64,000 nt of DNA from Myxococcus sp046520405 (GTDB taxonomy: Bacteria > Myxococcota > Myxococcia > Myxococcales > Myxococcaceae): NCBI GenBank assembly GCA_046520405.1, contig JBKGHI010000018.1, positions 1 through 64,000 on the forward strand. Direction: 5' to 3'. The notes beneath the pieces were generated by a model. It was not told the DNA's origin and ran no database searches. It saw nothing but the letters and a program-made list of their open reading frames with translations. This document shows positions 16,215 to 23,232 of the stretch, piece by piece. A program made the translations under genes and the position numbers. The stretch's first letter is position 1. Every line of letters starts with the position of its first letter.

Positions 16215-17822
16215 CTACAGCTGCGGCTGAGGATCCTTCGCAGGCGTCTGGGGCTTCTCCTGCTCACGCTCGGGCAGCAGCTCCGCGCAGAGCGTGGACG
16301 TGTTCTGCGTGCACACGCCCCCCGCCTCCAGGTCGAACTGCCAGCGGTGGCGCGGGCACACCAGGTAGCGTCCCTCCTCCACCCAGCCCTCGGACAGGTC
16401 CGCGCCCTGGTGAGGACAGAAGCGCTGGATGGAGAAGCGCCGTCCGCCGGCCTCCACCACCGTGCGCTCGCGCTGGGACTCCGTGGAGCGGATGCCCTCG
16501 CAGAACTCGCGCATGTCCTCGATCTCCACGCCCAGGAAGCCGTGCAGCACCGGCTCGTACACGTCCGGGTTGCGGCTCAGGCGCAGGCGGAAGGACAGCA
16601 GGAAGTCCTCCCACGTGAGCTTGCGGTCCAACACGCGGCCCACGTCCGCCGCGCTCGTCTTCAGCGTGTAGCGGACCTCCTCCTCGATGGCCGCCACCAC
16701 GTGCACGCGCCGCGCCTTGAAATCCACGCGCAGGAGCTGCTCCGGGAGCTCCGTCAGCTCCACGTAGAGCGGCATGCCCACGCGCTCGTGCAGGTCCAGG
16801 AGGTCCAGCTTGCGCTGCAGCTCCGTGCGCAGCCGCTCGTGAATCTCCTTCACCTCCGCGACCAGCAGGTTGCGCCGCCGCTCGCGGAACACGGCCTCCT
16901 GCCGCTTCGCGTAGTCCCGCAGGTAGTCCTTGAGGTTCTCCGGCGTCACCCGCTCGGCCACCTGCGACACGAACTCCAGCGACTTCGCGTCCAGCACGTC
17001 CCCGGGCATGGGCTCCAGGTAGCGCGTGCGGCCCTGCGGCAGGCGCTGGCGCAGGAAGGCGAAGAGCTGGGTCGCGTTCGGGAAGATGTTCACCTTCTCG
17101 AAGTTGAGGTGGAACTGCGCCGGGTCCAGGAAGGCCGCGGGTCCGGCCGCCGCGATGTACGCGCGCGGATGAATCACCTCGAGCGTGCGGGCCACCGCCT
17201 CGAACTTGCTCTCCCGCTTCTTCAGCGAGATGGCCGCGTACGTGTCCGGCGCATACTCGTAGCAGGTCGGGTGCCAGATGGCCCCGGAGAACTGCGCGGA
17301 GAACACGTCGATGGGTCCCTCCTCCGCGACGATGCGCACCATGCGGTCATGGAGCTTGCAGTCGTTGATGTTGAGGAAGCACTGCCCATCCCCGCGCACC
17401 ATCACCGCCGAGTCGCGGTTGGTCCCCTGCTCCGACACGAACAGCTTCACGTAGCCACCCTTGATGGGGACCTCGTGGCCGTCCTCGCAGGCGACGACGC
17501 GCTTGCAGCCGTATTTGGCGAACACGTCCTGCAGCTCGGAGCGGTGGAAGCGCGGCACCAGCACCGTGAAGTCCCGCTGCCGCACCGTGGCCAGGAACTC
17601 CGGATCGAAGTGGTCCTTGTGCTCGTGGCTGACGTAGAGGAAGCGCTCCTTGCCCGGCGTCTCCAGCTTGTCCCGCACCAGCGGCGCCAGGTGGTGGTTG
17701 CACGGCAACTGCATCCACGCCGAGTCGAATGCCCCTCGGGGCGACAGCCACGGGTCCATCACGACGATGGCCCCCGCCGTCTCCACGACGAACCCGGCGT
17801 GGCCCAGGAAAGTAATGTGCAT
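16215..17822 (-). CDS. Metallo-beta-lactamase fold protein with C-terminal Rieske domain
   Basis: 535 residues from ATG 17822, which has AGAGGAAG 8 bases upstream. Residues 1-300 form an MBL fold of the UlaG/CMAH sort: F-L-G-H-A-G, D-P-W-L-S, His66-x-His68-x-Asp70-His71 and F-S-G-A-I-W-H-P-T-C-Y. A helical linker follows (300-440). Residues 455-510 are a Rieske [2Fe-2S] domain with Cys469-Pro-His471 and Cys489-x2-His492, 17 residues apart. CMP-N-acetylneuraminate hydroxylase has the same two domains in the opposite order, so an O2-dependent hydroxylase is plausible. Substrate unknown. It converges on the polysaccharide operon. Confidence 0.8.
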   Translation of the reverse strand: MHITFLGHAGFVVETAGAIVVMDPWLSPRGAFDSAWMQLPCNHHLAPLVRDKLETPGKERFLYVSHEHKDHFDPEFLATVRQRDFTVLVPRFHRSELQDVFAKYGCKRVVACEDGHEVPIKGGYVKLFVSEQGTNRDSAVMVRGDGQCFLNINDCKLHDRMVRIVAEEGPIDVFSAQFSGAIWHPTCYEYAPDTYAAISLKKRESKFEAVARTLEVIHPRAYIAAAGPAAFLDPAQFHLNFEKVNIFPNATQLFAFLRQRLPQGRTRYLEPMPGDVLDAKSLEFVSQVAERVTPENLKDYLRDYAKRQEAVFRERRRNLLVAEVKEIHERLRTELQRKLDLLDLHERVGMPLYVELTELPEQLLRVDFKARRVHVVAAIEEEVRYTLKTSAADVGRVLDRKLTWEDFLLSFRLRLSRNPDVYEPVLHGFLGVEIEDMREFCEGIRSTESQRERTVVEAGGRRFSIQRFCPHQGADLSEGWVEEGRYLVCPRHRWQFDLEAGGVCTQNTSTLCAELLPEREQEKPQTPAKDPQPQL

Positions 17823-18047
17823 GGGAAGTCTTCCTCTCTGACAGCCAGTGGACCGGCCTGAGCGCCGAACCCCGACACAGGGCGACCGGCGGCTGGCTGG
17901 CGCGTCGGCGCCCGCAAGGTGGGGCGGCCGAAGCCACACCCGCCACCCGCCCGGGAGGTGGACCTTCCCGTCCATGGACGCACGAAGGGCGCGGAGGACC
18001 TGACATCTGGCCCTCCACGCCCTCGTGGAACTGCGAACTTCGCGTCA

Positions 18048-18074
18048 GGCGCGCCCCCCGTCAGCGGGCGCGCC
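18048..18074. terminator. GC-rich hairpin downstream of the lipoprotein gene
   Basis: GGCGCGCC occurs at 18048-18055 and 18067-18074 and is self-complementary, giving an 8-bp stem just past the stop of the leftward lipoprotein gene. No T-run; a possible factor-independent-like terminator. Confidence 0.35.
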
Positions 18075-18087
18075 CGGTGTCAGTGGC

Positions 18088-19185
18088 TCAGGGCTGCTCC
18101 GGCGCGATTTCGCGAACCGACAGCCACTTGAAGTCCACGTTGTCGGTGCTGTCCCAACGGAACGTGGCGATGGGGCCGCCCCAGGTGATGGGCATGGCAC
18201 CGACCGCGCCGCCGCAGTGCTCGGCGTCACCGCCCCAGTCACCCGCGTCCACGAAGTCGTAGATCTTCTCCCAGGAGACCTTGTCGGCGTTGTCGTTGAG
18301 GTACAGCTCCAGGTGCACGGCGTCCTTGCCGTTGGCCTGGGTGTTCCGCATCACCGCCTTGAAGCCCACCCAGCGGCCCATCAGCGGCTCGGTGGCCTCC
18401 TTGTAAGGCCCCGGCTCATAGGAGACGTGCCACGTCTCCTTCTGGAAGCGGGCCCGGCCGTCAAAGTGCAGCGCGCCCTTGTAGCTGCTGCCCTCGCAGC
18501 CCTCGTTGTCGTCGTTGTGCCGGCCGCCACGCGCGTACAGGTCGAAGTTGTCCGACTCATCCGACGCGCCGTTCAGCTTCATGAAGCCCGTCATCTCGAC
18601 GTTCTTCCAGTCGTTCGGCGACTGCATGTAGCCGCGGCTGGCGAGCACCTCACGATCGTACGTGGCGATCTCGTTCGGCTTGTAGCCCGTCGACGTGAAG
18701 ACGGACATGCGCACCTTGTCGCTCTTGATGTTCCAGGAGCCGTCCGAGTTGCGCGTGATGTCTTCCTTCGGATCGAAGCGGCTGTCGGACGTGGCGTCGT
18801 CGGCCAGGAACCACTGCTCGCCGCCCTGGAGGGTCGGGTGGATCATCGTCACGCCGAACTTGTCCTCACCCGACTGGGAAGGCTGCTCGGGCTCATCGGT
18901 GGACGGGTCCTCGGGATTCGTCGAGGGCCCGTCGGGCGGCGTGGTGGCGACAGGCTCGTCATCCGGCGACGTGTCAGAGTCTCCAGGCGTCGTCGTGCCC
19001 GGAGTCTGCCCCCCAGGCGTCTGCTCGGACGGAGAGGGAGCAGGCGTCTGCGGGGACTGGCCAGGGGTCTCGGTCCGCCCTGGCGCGGTGGTGTCCTCGT
19101 TGCCAGCTTCATTTCCGCAGCCGGTGATCGCGGCCAGAGCGAAGAGAGCGCCGCACGTCGAGGACAGAAAGCGATTCCGAGTCAA
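18088..19185 (-). CDS. Lipoprotein with Pro/Thr-rich linker and ConA-like domain
   Basis: 365 residues from a TTG at 19185 with AAGGA about 8 bases upstream. Signal peptide with lipobox I-T-G-C (about 20-23), then a long low-complexity Pro/Thr/Ser/Glu linker (25-105) that probably spans the cell-surface layer, then a beta-rich domain (115-365) with M-T-G-F-M-K-L, D-L-Y-A-R-G-G-R-H, Y-K-G-A-L-H-F-D-G and G-R-W-V-G-F-K-A-V. The latter segments look like a concanavalin-type jelly roll seen in carbohydrate-binding or lyase-like surface proteins. No catalytic pair can be named. Likely surface-exposed polysaccharide-binding protein. Confidence 0.75.
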   Translation of the reverse strand: MTRNRFLSSTCGALFALAAITGCGNEAGNEDTTAPGRTETPGQSPQTPAPSPSEQTPGGQTPGTTTPGDSDTSPDDEPVATTPPDGPSTNPEDPSTDEPEQPSQSGEDKFGVTMIHPTLQGGEQWFLADDATSDSRFDPKEDITRNSDGSWNIKSDKVRMSVFTSTGYKPNEIATYDREVLASRGYMQSPNDWKNVEMTGFMKLNGASDESDNFDLYARGGRHNDDNEGCEGSSYKGALHFDGRARFQKETWHVSYEPGPYKEATEPLMGRWVGFKAVMRNTQANGKDAVHLELYLNDNADKVSWEKIYDFVDAGDWGGDAEHCGGAVGAMPITWGGPIATFRWDSTDNVDFKWLSVREIAPEQP

Positions 19186-19535
19186 AATAGCGTCCTTACT
19201 GCTTGAGGCATGAGCGTGACGAGTCCCCAGGCGCCTATCGCCTGGAGCGGATTCGCCGCGTCGCTGCGTCGGGAGGGGGTAACGCCCCTCAGGGACGACG
19301 ACGCCGGGTGGGGCTCATATCCCCGTGTTTGATTTTTCCAACCGGACCGCTTCCCAACCCATTGCCTTCAGAACCACTTCCCAAACAATTGGGATGTTTT
19401 TGACTGCCCGTATGCCTCCCGACCTACAGAGGGAGCACGGACGCAATTTGCCCGGCCACTTCGGTTTTTCCGAAGGACTTCAACTGGAATTCCTATTTGT
19501 AGAAGCCTGGGGTGACTCTTATCTGACGCCCCCAT
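19186..19535 (+). promoter_or_regulatory. Long, structured leader upstream of the TerC gene
   Basis: About 350 bases between divergent genes, unusually A/T-rich from 19325 on. Several inverted repeats read in the TerC direction: CCAGGCG/CGCCTGG (19229-19247), GAGGGG/CCCCTC (about 19274-19289), GGGG/CCCC (about 19312-19325) followed by TTTGATTTTT, and TCCCAA-ACAA-TTGGGA (19379-19394) followed by TGTTTTT. Two hairpin-plus-T-run units suggest attenuation. TerC genes often carry a Mn-sensing yybP-ykoY riboswitch, but I could not match that consensus. No ribosome-binding site is visible just before the TerC ATG. Confidence 0.35.
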
Positions 19536-20489
19536 ATGGAAACCATTCCAAGCGTCGGTAGCCCGGGCCTGTGGGCCGGCTTCGTCGCCTTCGTCATCGC
19601 GATGCTGGCGCTGGACCTCGGAGTCTTCCACCGCAAGGCCCATGTGGTGAAGTTCAAGGAGGCCCTGGGCTGGAGCGCGGTGTGGGTCAGCCTGGCGCTC
19701 GTCTTCGGTGCGGGAGTCTGGTGGAAGTTCGGGCCCGAGCCCGGCCTCCAGTTCATCACCGGCTACCTCATCGAGAAGTCGCTCTCCGTCGACAACATCT
19801 TCGTCTTCGTCGTCATCTTCTCGGCGCTGCGAATCCCCGCGCTGTACCAGCACCGGGTCCTCTTCTGGGGCATCCTCAGCGCGCTGGTGCTGCGAGCCAT
19901 CATGATCTTCGCGGGCGTGGCCATGCTGGCCCGCTTCCACTGGCTCATCTACGTCTTCGGCGGCTTCCTCATCCTCACGGGCGTGAAGCTGTTCCTCCAG
20001 CGCAACAAGGAGGACAACCCGGAGGACGGCGCGCTGATGCGGCTGGCCCGGCGGACCATCCCCTCCACGCCCAACTTCGACGGGCACCACTTCTTCACCG
20101 TGGAGAACGGCCGCAAGCTGGCCACCCCGCTGCTGATGGCGCTGCTGCTGGTGGAGGCGTCGGACATCCTCTTCGCGCTCGACTCCATCCCCGCCATCTT
20201 CGCCGTGACGACGGACCCCTTCATCGTCTTCACGTCCAACATCTTCGCCATCCTCGGCCTGCGCTCCATGTTCTTCATGCTGGCCGGCGCGGTGGAGAAG
20301 TTCAGCTTCCTGAAGGTGGGCCTGTCCGCGGTGCTCGTCTTCGTTGGCGCGAAGATGGCCCTCATCGACTTCGTGAAGGTGCCACCGTCGGTGTCCCTGG
20401 TGGTCATCGCCACGCTGCTGGGCGGAAGCATCGCCGTGTCACTCATCAAGGCGCGCAACGCACCCACCGCGGACACGCCCAAGGTCTGA
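19536..20489 (+). CDS. TerC/Alx family membrane protein
   Basis: 317 residues with about nine hydrophobic spans. TerC signatures are present: D-L-G-V-F-H-R-K near residue 28, E-K-S-L-S-V-D-N-I-F-V-F (about 80-91) and V-E-A-S-D-I-L-F-A-L-D-S-I-P-A (about 206-220), where the acidic residues in membrane helices are thought to bind a metal. Members export Mn2+ or metallate exported proteins. The gene stands alone, has a long leader and ends in a strong terminator. Confidence 0.92.
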   Translation: METIPSVGSPGLWAGFVAFVIAMLALDLGVFHRKAHVVKFKEALGWSAVWVSLALVFGAGVWWKFGPEPGLQFITGYLIEKSLSVDNIFVFVVIFSALRIPALYQHRVLFWGILSALVLRAIMIFAGVAMLARFHWLIYVFGGFLILTGVKLFLQRNKEDNPEDGALMRLARRTIPSTPNFDGHHFFTVENGRKLATPLLMALLLVEASDILFALDSIPAIFAVTTDPFIVFTSNIFAILGLRSMFFMLAGAVEKFSFLKVGLSAVLVFVGAKMALIDFVKVPPSVSLVVIATLLGGSIAVSLIKARNAPTADTPKV

Positions 20490-20517
20490 GCCGCACCCAG
20501 GCCCCACGCTGTTCCCC

Positions 20518-20550
20518 AGCCCGCTCCGCGACGTCCGCGGGGCGGGCTTT
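20518..20550 (+). terminator. Rho-independent-type terminator after TerC gene
   Basis: AGCCCGC-T-CCGCG, short loop, CGCGG-G-GCGGGCT followed by TTTCTC, 28 bases after the TerC stop codon. Confidence 0.75.
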
Positions 20551-20594
20551 CTCATGCCTGGCGTGGTGGCGGACGACGTGAGCCCGCAAAGCAG

Positions 20595-20630
20595 AAAGGC
20601 CGTGAGTCCCGATTCGGACTCACGGCCTTT
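20595..20630. terminator. Perfect 15-bp hairpin terminator beside tRNA-Val
   Basis: AAAGGCCGTGAGTCC (20595-20609) pairs perfectly with GGACTCACGGCCTTT (20616-20630) around a 6-base loop. It lies 6 bases past the 3' end of the leftward tRNA and ends in T/A runs on either strand, so it can work in both directions. Confidence 0.85.
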
Positions 20631-20636
20631 CTTGAG

Positions 20637-20708
20637 TGGGCGCAGCAGGGTTTGAACCTGCGACCCCTGCCGTGTGAAGGCAGTGCTCTACCGCTGAGCT
20701 ATACGCCC
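20637..20708 (-). tRNA. tRNA-Val (anticodon CAC)
   Basis: Full cloverleaf on the minus strand: acceptor GGGCGTA paired with TGCGCCC (one G-T pair), D-arm AGCTCAGCGGTAGAGC, anticodon stem CTGCC/GGCAG around loop TTCACAC (anticodon CAC), T-arm with GGTTCGAACC, discriminator A. CCA is not encoded. Confidence 0.95.
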
Positions 20709-20801
20709 TTCTGCTGTCTGCTGCCCGCCGCCGCCGTTGTTGGCAGCGGCGAACGCGGGTGTAGATGCCATTCGCCCGCTCAGGTGTCAACGCATTTTCG
20801 A

Positions 20802-21071
20802 CTACAGCGTTTCGAGCTTCTCATCGAGCTCGCGCAGCCGGCGCTTCAGGCCGGAGAGCTGCTTGCCCAGGGCCTTGAACTCGCTGCGGGGCGCGAAGTT
20901 CAGCGCCTTCATCAGCTCCTCCTGCCCCCGGTCGAGCGCCTGCTTGCCGCGCTGGGCTTTCCCAATGGCGTTGGCGATGGCCATGGCGCGACGGTCGTCA
21001 GCCATGAGCTTCTCCATGGCCTTGCCCGACACGTTCAGGGCCTGCTTCTTCAGGTCGTCCGCGATTCCCAT
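20802..21071 (-). CDS. Small helical, phasin-like protein
   Basis: 89 residues from ATG 21071 with GGGAG 7 bases upstream. Almost entirely helical, Lys/Ala/Leu-rich, with a C-terminal coiled coil (L-S-G-L-K-R-R-L-R-E-L-D-E-K-L). It resembles phasin-type granule-associated or scaffold proteins in composition only. It is the last gene of a three-gene run with an SCP2-domain protein and a short Hsp70, 14 bases after the former. Confidence 0.65.
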   Translation of the reverse strand: MGIADDLKKQALNVSGKAMEKLMADDRRAMAIANAIGKAQRGKQALDRGQEELMKALNFAPRSEFKALGKQLSGLKRRLRELDEKLETL

Positions 21072-21085
21072 GGGGCGTCTCCCGT

Positions 21086-21511
21086 TCAGGGCTCGTCGAT
21101 GAACTGCGTCTGCAGCTGCGCGAAGACGCGGTCCGCGATGCCCTTGTACTTCATGCGCTCGATGAGGGGCTGCAAGTCCCCCTTCATGGAGATGCGGCGC
21201 TTGAGCACCGCCTCCACCGGATCCAGCGTCCCCTTCAGGAGCTGCTTCCAGACGCTGTAGGGGGCGCGGGCCAGGTACACCGGCTCCAGCTCGTCCAGGT
21301 CGTCCGGATCCGCCAGGACGCGCGCCGTCTTGATGCGGCAGTCCCCAGGGACCACATGCACCACGAAGGCCTTCGCCAGCTTGCCAGGCTCGGCTTCCAC
21401 CACCGCCCCGAAGTCGCCCGTCCAGCCCTTGCCGGCCATGGCGCACTCGGGATCCTCATTGGTGAGGCGGACGGCCTCGTCCACCCACTCCTTCGACGGG
21501 AACTTCGCCAT
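21086..21511 (-). CDS. SCP2 sterol-binding-domain protein
   Basis: 141 residues from ATG 21511, AGGAG 6 bases upstream overlapping the end of the Hsp70 gene. The fold pattern of the SCP2 family is visible: a beta-rich first half and the late helix motif W-K-Q-L-L-K-G-T-L-D-P-V-E-A, then I-S-M-K-G-D-L-Q-P-L. SCP2 domains bind lipids or fatty acyl-CoA in a hydrophobic tunnel. Position in an operon with an Hsp70 suggests a chaperone-assisted lipid-handling unit; that is inference. Confidence 0.75.
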   Translation of the reverse strand: MAKFPSKEWVDEAVRLTNEDPECAMAGKGWTGDFGAVVEAEPGKLAKAFVVHVVPGDCRIKTARVLADPDDLDELEPVYLARAPYSVWKQLLKGTLDPVEAVLKRRISMKGDLQPLIERMKYKGIADRVFAQLQTQFIDEP

Positions 21512-21519
21512 CTGGACTC

Positions 21520-23142
21520 CTAGCCCCTCCGGAAGATGCTCTTGATGCTGGAGAAGAGCCCCCGGTCGTCGCTCCCGCTGCTGCTGGAGCTGGGCACCTG
21601 CTGTGGTTGGCGCGACGCGACTTCCTGGAGCGCCCGCTTGAGCTGCTCCGGCGTGTCGCGGGTGGCGAGGTCCACCTTGCGCATGCCGCTCGCTTCCTCC
21701 ACCGTCACCTGGAGCAGACACTCCTCGGTGAGGCGGAAGTCGATCTTCCGGCCGGCGGCGGCCGAGGGCACGCGCACCGTGCCCAGGTACTCATTGTCCA
21801 CCAGCAGGTCACTGTCCCCCTGGTAGATGTCCAGCTCGATGAAGGGCGAGCCCGGCTCCTTCGGCGGAGGCAGGCGGAAGCTCTTCACCATGGGGATCAG
21901 CGAGTTCTTCTCGATGATGCGCTTCACGCGGCCGTTGGGCATCGCGTAGCCAATGGGCATGGACAGCGCGTCCAGCAGCGTCACCGCGTCGATGCTGCCC
22001 AGCGAGTCGCCCAGCAGGGCCGCGCCCAGGGCCACGCACTCGTCCGGGTGGACGCCCTTGCGCGGCGCCTTGCCGAAGTGCGCCTGAATCTTCTGCTGCA
22101 CCAGCGGCATGCGGCTCTGGCCGCCCACCAGGATGATCTCGTCGATCTCCGCTCGGGAGATGCCCTTCTCCTCCAGCACGCGGTCGCAGATCTCGAAGGT
22201 GCGGTCCACCAGGTCGCCGGTGAGGCTGTTGAGGAACTCGCGCGTCAGGGGGATGCGGAGGTCCAGCGGCTTGCCCTTGCGCTCGTCGATGAAGGGCAGG
22301 TCGATGACGACGTTGGGGATCAGCGTGAGGTCGATCTTCGCCGCCTCCGCCGCGTTCTTGATGCGCTGGAGCGCGATGGGGTTCTCCGTGCTGAGGTCGA
22401 CCTTGGTCTCCTCCCGGAAGCGCTCCAGCACGTACTCCATGATGCGGTTGTCGAAGTCCGCGCCGCCCAGGAAGGTGTCACCGCCGGTGGCAAGGACCTC
22501 GAAGACGTTGCCGGCCAGGTGCAGCACGGACACGTCGAAGGTGCCGCCGCCCAGGTCATAGACGAGGACCTTCTGATCCAGCCCCCGGTTGAAGCCGTAG
22601 GCGAGCGCCGCGGCGGTGGGCTCGTTGACGATGCGCTTCACGTCGAAGCCCGCCAGCCGGCCAGCCTCCTTCACCGCGTTGCGCTGGTTGTCGTTGTAGT
22701 AGGCCGGGACGGAGATGACCGCCCCTTCGATGGGGCCGCCCAGGAACTGCTCCGCGATGGTCTTCACCTGGCCCAGCACGAAGCTGGACACCTGGGGCAG
22801 CGAGTACAGCTTGCCGCCCATCATCACCGCGGCGTCGCCGTTGGCGCCCTCCACGATGTCGTAGGGGAAGTAACCGCGGAGGTCGTCCACCGACTTGGAG
22901 TTGAACTTCCGCCCGATGAGCCGCTTGGTCCCCCAGAGCGTGTTCTTGGGGTTGGTGACCATCTGATCCTTGGCCACCCCGCCCACCAACAGATCGCCGC
23001 GCGCCGACAGCGCCACGACGGAAGGCAGCGTGAGGTTGCCACGATCGGTGGGGACGATCTTCGGGATGCGGTTGCGGACGGACGCCACCAGCGTGTTGGT
23101 GGTGCCGAGGTCAATCCCGATGATGCGAGGTCTGTCCGCCAT
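21520..23142 (-). CDS. Short DnaK-like Hsp70 (SglK/StkA-like)
   Basis: 540 residues from ATG 23142 (M-A-D-R-P-R-I-I-G-I-D). Hsp70 ATPase motifs are intact: I-D-L-G-T-T-N-T, V-L-V-Y-D-L-G-G-G-T-F-D and L-V-G-G-Q-S-R-M-P. The substrate-binding beta domain is shortened and the helical lid is replaced by about 30 Ser/Gln-rich residues ending S-I-K-S-I-F-R-R-G, so it is about 70-100 residues shorter than DnaK. Myxobacteria have such extra Hsp70s, for example SglK/StkA linked to social motility and exopolysaccharide; whether this is that gene cannot be told here. It leads an operon with SCP2 and phasin-like genes. Confidence 0.88.
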   Translation of the reverse strand: MADRPRIIGIDLGTTNTLVASVRNRIPKIVPTDRGNLTLPSVVALSARGDLLVGGVAKDQMVTNPKNTLWGTKRLIGRKFNSKSVDDLRGYFPYDIVEGANGDAAVMMGGKLYSLPQVSSFVLGQVKTIAEQFLGGPIEGAVISVPAYYNDNQRNAVKEAGRLAGFDVKRIVNEPTAAALAYGFNRGLDQKVLVYDLGGGTFDVSVLHLAGNVFEVLATGGDTFLGGADFDNRIMEYVLERFREETKVDLSTENPIALQRIKNAAEAAKIDLTLIPNVVIDLPFIDERKGKPLDLRIPLTREFLNSLTGDLVDRTFEICDRVLEEKGISRAEIDEIILVGGQSRMPLVQQKIQAHFGKAPRKGVHPDECVALGAALLGDSLGSIDAVTLLDALSMPIGYAMPNGRVKRIIEKNSLIPMVKSFRLPPPKEPGSPFIELDIYQGDSDLLVDNEYLGTVRVPSAAAGRKIDFRLTEECLLQVTVEEASGMRKVDLATRDTPEQLKRALQEVASRQPQQVPSSSSSGSDDRGLFSSIKSIFRRG

Positions 23143-23232
23143 GAAGTGAGGGGGCCCGTGCCGGAAGACGCCGCCCCTGATTCCACTGTCTATCACGTCG
23201 CGCACGGGAGTGCGCGTTTCTGGGCGACGCCG

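Noticed and set aside
16104..17861. Plus-strand frame of 585 codons opposite the MBL-Rieske gene
   Set aside because: The minus strand has all the motifs; plus frame is repetitive Arg/Val/His-rich.
19186..19535. Mn riboswitch (yybP-ykoY) upstream of TerC
   Set aside because: Hairpins exist, but the conserved loop sequences of that riboswitch could not be matched by eye.
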